Positions 50,263 through 51,017 of a DNA stretch of 51,017 nucleotides are shown here, one piece after another. Source of the DNA: Halochromatium sp. (GTDB taxonomy: Bacteria; Pseudomonadota; Gammaproteobacteria; Chromatiales; Chromatiaceae); contig POWB01000005.1 of NCBI GenBank assembly GCA_010912705.1, positions 132,501-183,517 on the forward strand, written 5' to 3'. Position 1 is the stretch's first letter. Each line of letters opens with the position of its first letter. The position numbers and the translations under genes are program-made. Below the pieces are notes generated by a model, which was given only the letters and a program-made list of their open reading frames with translations, made no database searches and was not told the DNA's origin.

Positions 50263-50850
50263 GTGATCGATACTGATGCAGATCCTTCGGCAAGAGTTCT
50301 CGACCCGATCGTGGATGCGCTCAGGGCCATGGGTCATGCCGTCACCGCGCATCGTCTGTCCAATCGTCCCGACTCGCTTTACATCGGCCCACGTGTTCGG
50401 ATGCGTGAGGCCGAGATCATCTACCGCCGCCCGGAGCCGGGGCTGTTGCTGATCGTCCTCTATCGCCGGCTCGGCGAACGGCGCGTGACGCTGGCCAATC
50501 CCTTCGCCGAGCTGTTCGGCTTCCTGTCCTTGTGTGTCGAGCCGCGCTTCGGCTTACGCCGCGTTCTGTGCCGCATCTCGACCAGTCCCTATCGCGATCA
50601 GGGTGGACTGGACGACGCGCGCATGGTGCGACTGTGCCGCCATCTGTTGGGGGCGGAGTGGGTCGAGTATGACCAGCATCCCTGGCTTGCGCAGGAGGCG
50701 GCGGCGCTGCGCGCGCGCCTGGAGCGGCTGCAGCCCGCGCGCGGGACCGGCGACCGACCGCCCAACATCCATCAATGCCCAGGGCCAGTCCGGCGCAAGA
50801 ATCCCCACAGCTTTCCGGGGCGGATCAACACTAGACTTGTGACTAAATAA
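50263..50850 (+). CDS. lcrR: LcrR-like type III secretion regulator
   Basis: A 195-aa protein directly after sctV, where lcrR (pcrR in Pseudomonas) lies. The middle resembles LcrR as I remember it: LVIL-type strands with RRPEPGLLLIVLYRRLGERR, TLANPFAELFGFL, LRRVLCRIST and LDDARMVRLCRHLLGAEWVE. LcrR is about 146 aa; the extra 40-45 residues here (PARGTGDRPPNIHQ and on, basic and Pro-rich) have no counterpart. The start is GTG at 50263, since no in-frame ATG precedes it. LcrR affects low-calcium control and LcrG levels in Yersinia. No lcrG or lcrV is seen before the window ends. Confidence 0.65.
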   Translation: MIDTDADPSARVLDPIVDALRAMGHAVTAHRLSNRPDSLYIGPRVRMREAEIIYRRPEPGLLLIVLYRRLGERRVTLANPFAELFGFLSLCVEPRFGLRRVLCRISTSPYRDQGGLDDARMVRLCRHLLGAEWVEYDQHPWLAQEAAALRARLERLQPARGTGDRPPNIHQCPGPVRRKNPHSFPGRINTRLVTK

Positions 50851-51017
50851 TATTTTTTTATTTTTCAGTAACTTGGCGAGCCTGCTTTCAGTAAGTTTTT
50901 TCAAAACAAGAGCTTAACCTTGAAAAGTTATAATTCGACCCTATTAATAATTGAATGGCAATCATTTTTTAATAAAAATCAAAATGAGAAAATTCAATTC
51001 GATCAATATCAGAAACA
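50851..51017. other. AT-rich segment at the right edge, no complete gene
   Basis: 167 bp with long A and T runs, in sharp contrast to the GC-rich genes before it. It contains a perfect TATAAT (50929-50934), TATTAA (50942-50947) and TCAAAACA (50901-50908). An ATG at 50984 opens a frame to the window end (MRKFNSINIRN), but without a visible ribosome site. It may be the promoter region of the next gene. Confidence 0.6.

Noticed and set aside
50984..51017. Start of a further gene (MRKFNSINIRN)
   Set aside because: Only 11 codons, in A-rich DNA, without a ribosome site; cannot be supported.

Overview
The window reads as a chromosomal segment of a GC-rich gammaproteobacterium, most likely one of the Chromatiales (purple sulfur bacteria or close relatives). 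This is an inference from family resemblance and gene order: a two-haem cytochrome c4, a def-fmt-rsmB-DUF4390-ntrYX-trkAH run, a TAXI-type binding protein coupled to a microcompartment shell protein, and a LysM-dprA-smg-topA-tsaC run. No photosynthesis or sulfur-oxidation gene lies in the window, so genus and lifestyle are not settled.

Layout. 1-1958: the 3' half of a 23S rRNA gene, the 5S rRNA gene and a strong terminator. 2050-10088: housekeeping and respiratory genes (oligopeptidase A, an intact IS630-family insertion sequence, a CNP1-like exported protein, a gamma carbonic anhydrase, a SCO1/SenC copper protein, cytochrome c4, an endonuclease/phosphatase-fold protein and an unknown zinc-ribbon protein). 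10203-12172: a two-gene operon joining a membrane-anchored TAXI binding protein to a free-standing BMC shell protein. 12339-12420: a small inverted-repeat element that looks like a MITE. 12552-17188: the guanine-nucleotide operon guaB-guaA-tadA. guaB carries a full intein with a LAGLIDADG endonuclease, inserted two residues before the catalytic cysteine. 17338-18732: xseA.

18872-30865: a TPR protein, then a long leftward operon read from 30865 down: def, fmt, rsmB, DUF4390, ntrY, ntrX, trkA and two trkH paralogues. It links protein and ribosome maturation, a membrane two-component system and potassium uptake. 31084-37300: a rightward run of LysM protein, dprA, smg, topA and tsaC. 37260-38709: a PAS-GGDEF diguanylate cyclase and a truncated periplasmic binding-protein remnant overlapping it out of frame.

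38868-50850: about 12 kb of a non-flagellar type III secretion system of the Ysc family. Two divergent operons leave a 79-bp intergenic region. sctN-O-P-Q-R-S-T-U runs left (ATPase, stalk, needle-length ruler, C-ring, export gate, autoprotease). sctW-sycN-sctX-sctY-sctV-lcrR runs right (gatekeeper, its chaperone, the X/Y export pair, the large export-gate subunit, a regulator). This is the order of the Yersinia virB and virA operons. SctW is a natural YopN-TyeA fusion. The basal rings, needle, translocators and effectors are not in the window. The last 167 bp turn sharply AT-rich, so the island probably continues or changes there.

Most notable: the intein in the IMP dehydrogenase active-site loop, the Ysc-type secretion system in a probably environmental bacterium with an NPTR instead of NPTH cleavage site in SctU, the TAXI-BMC operon, and an NtrX-like regulator lacking both the GAFTGA loop and the Walker A lysine.
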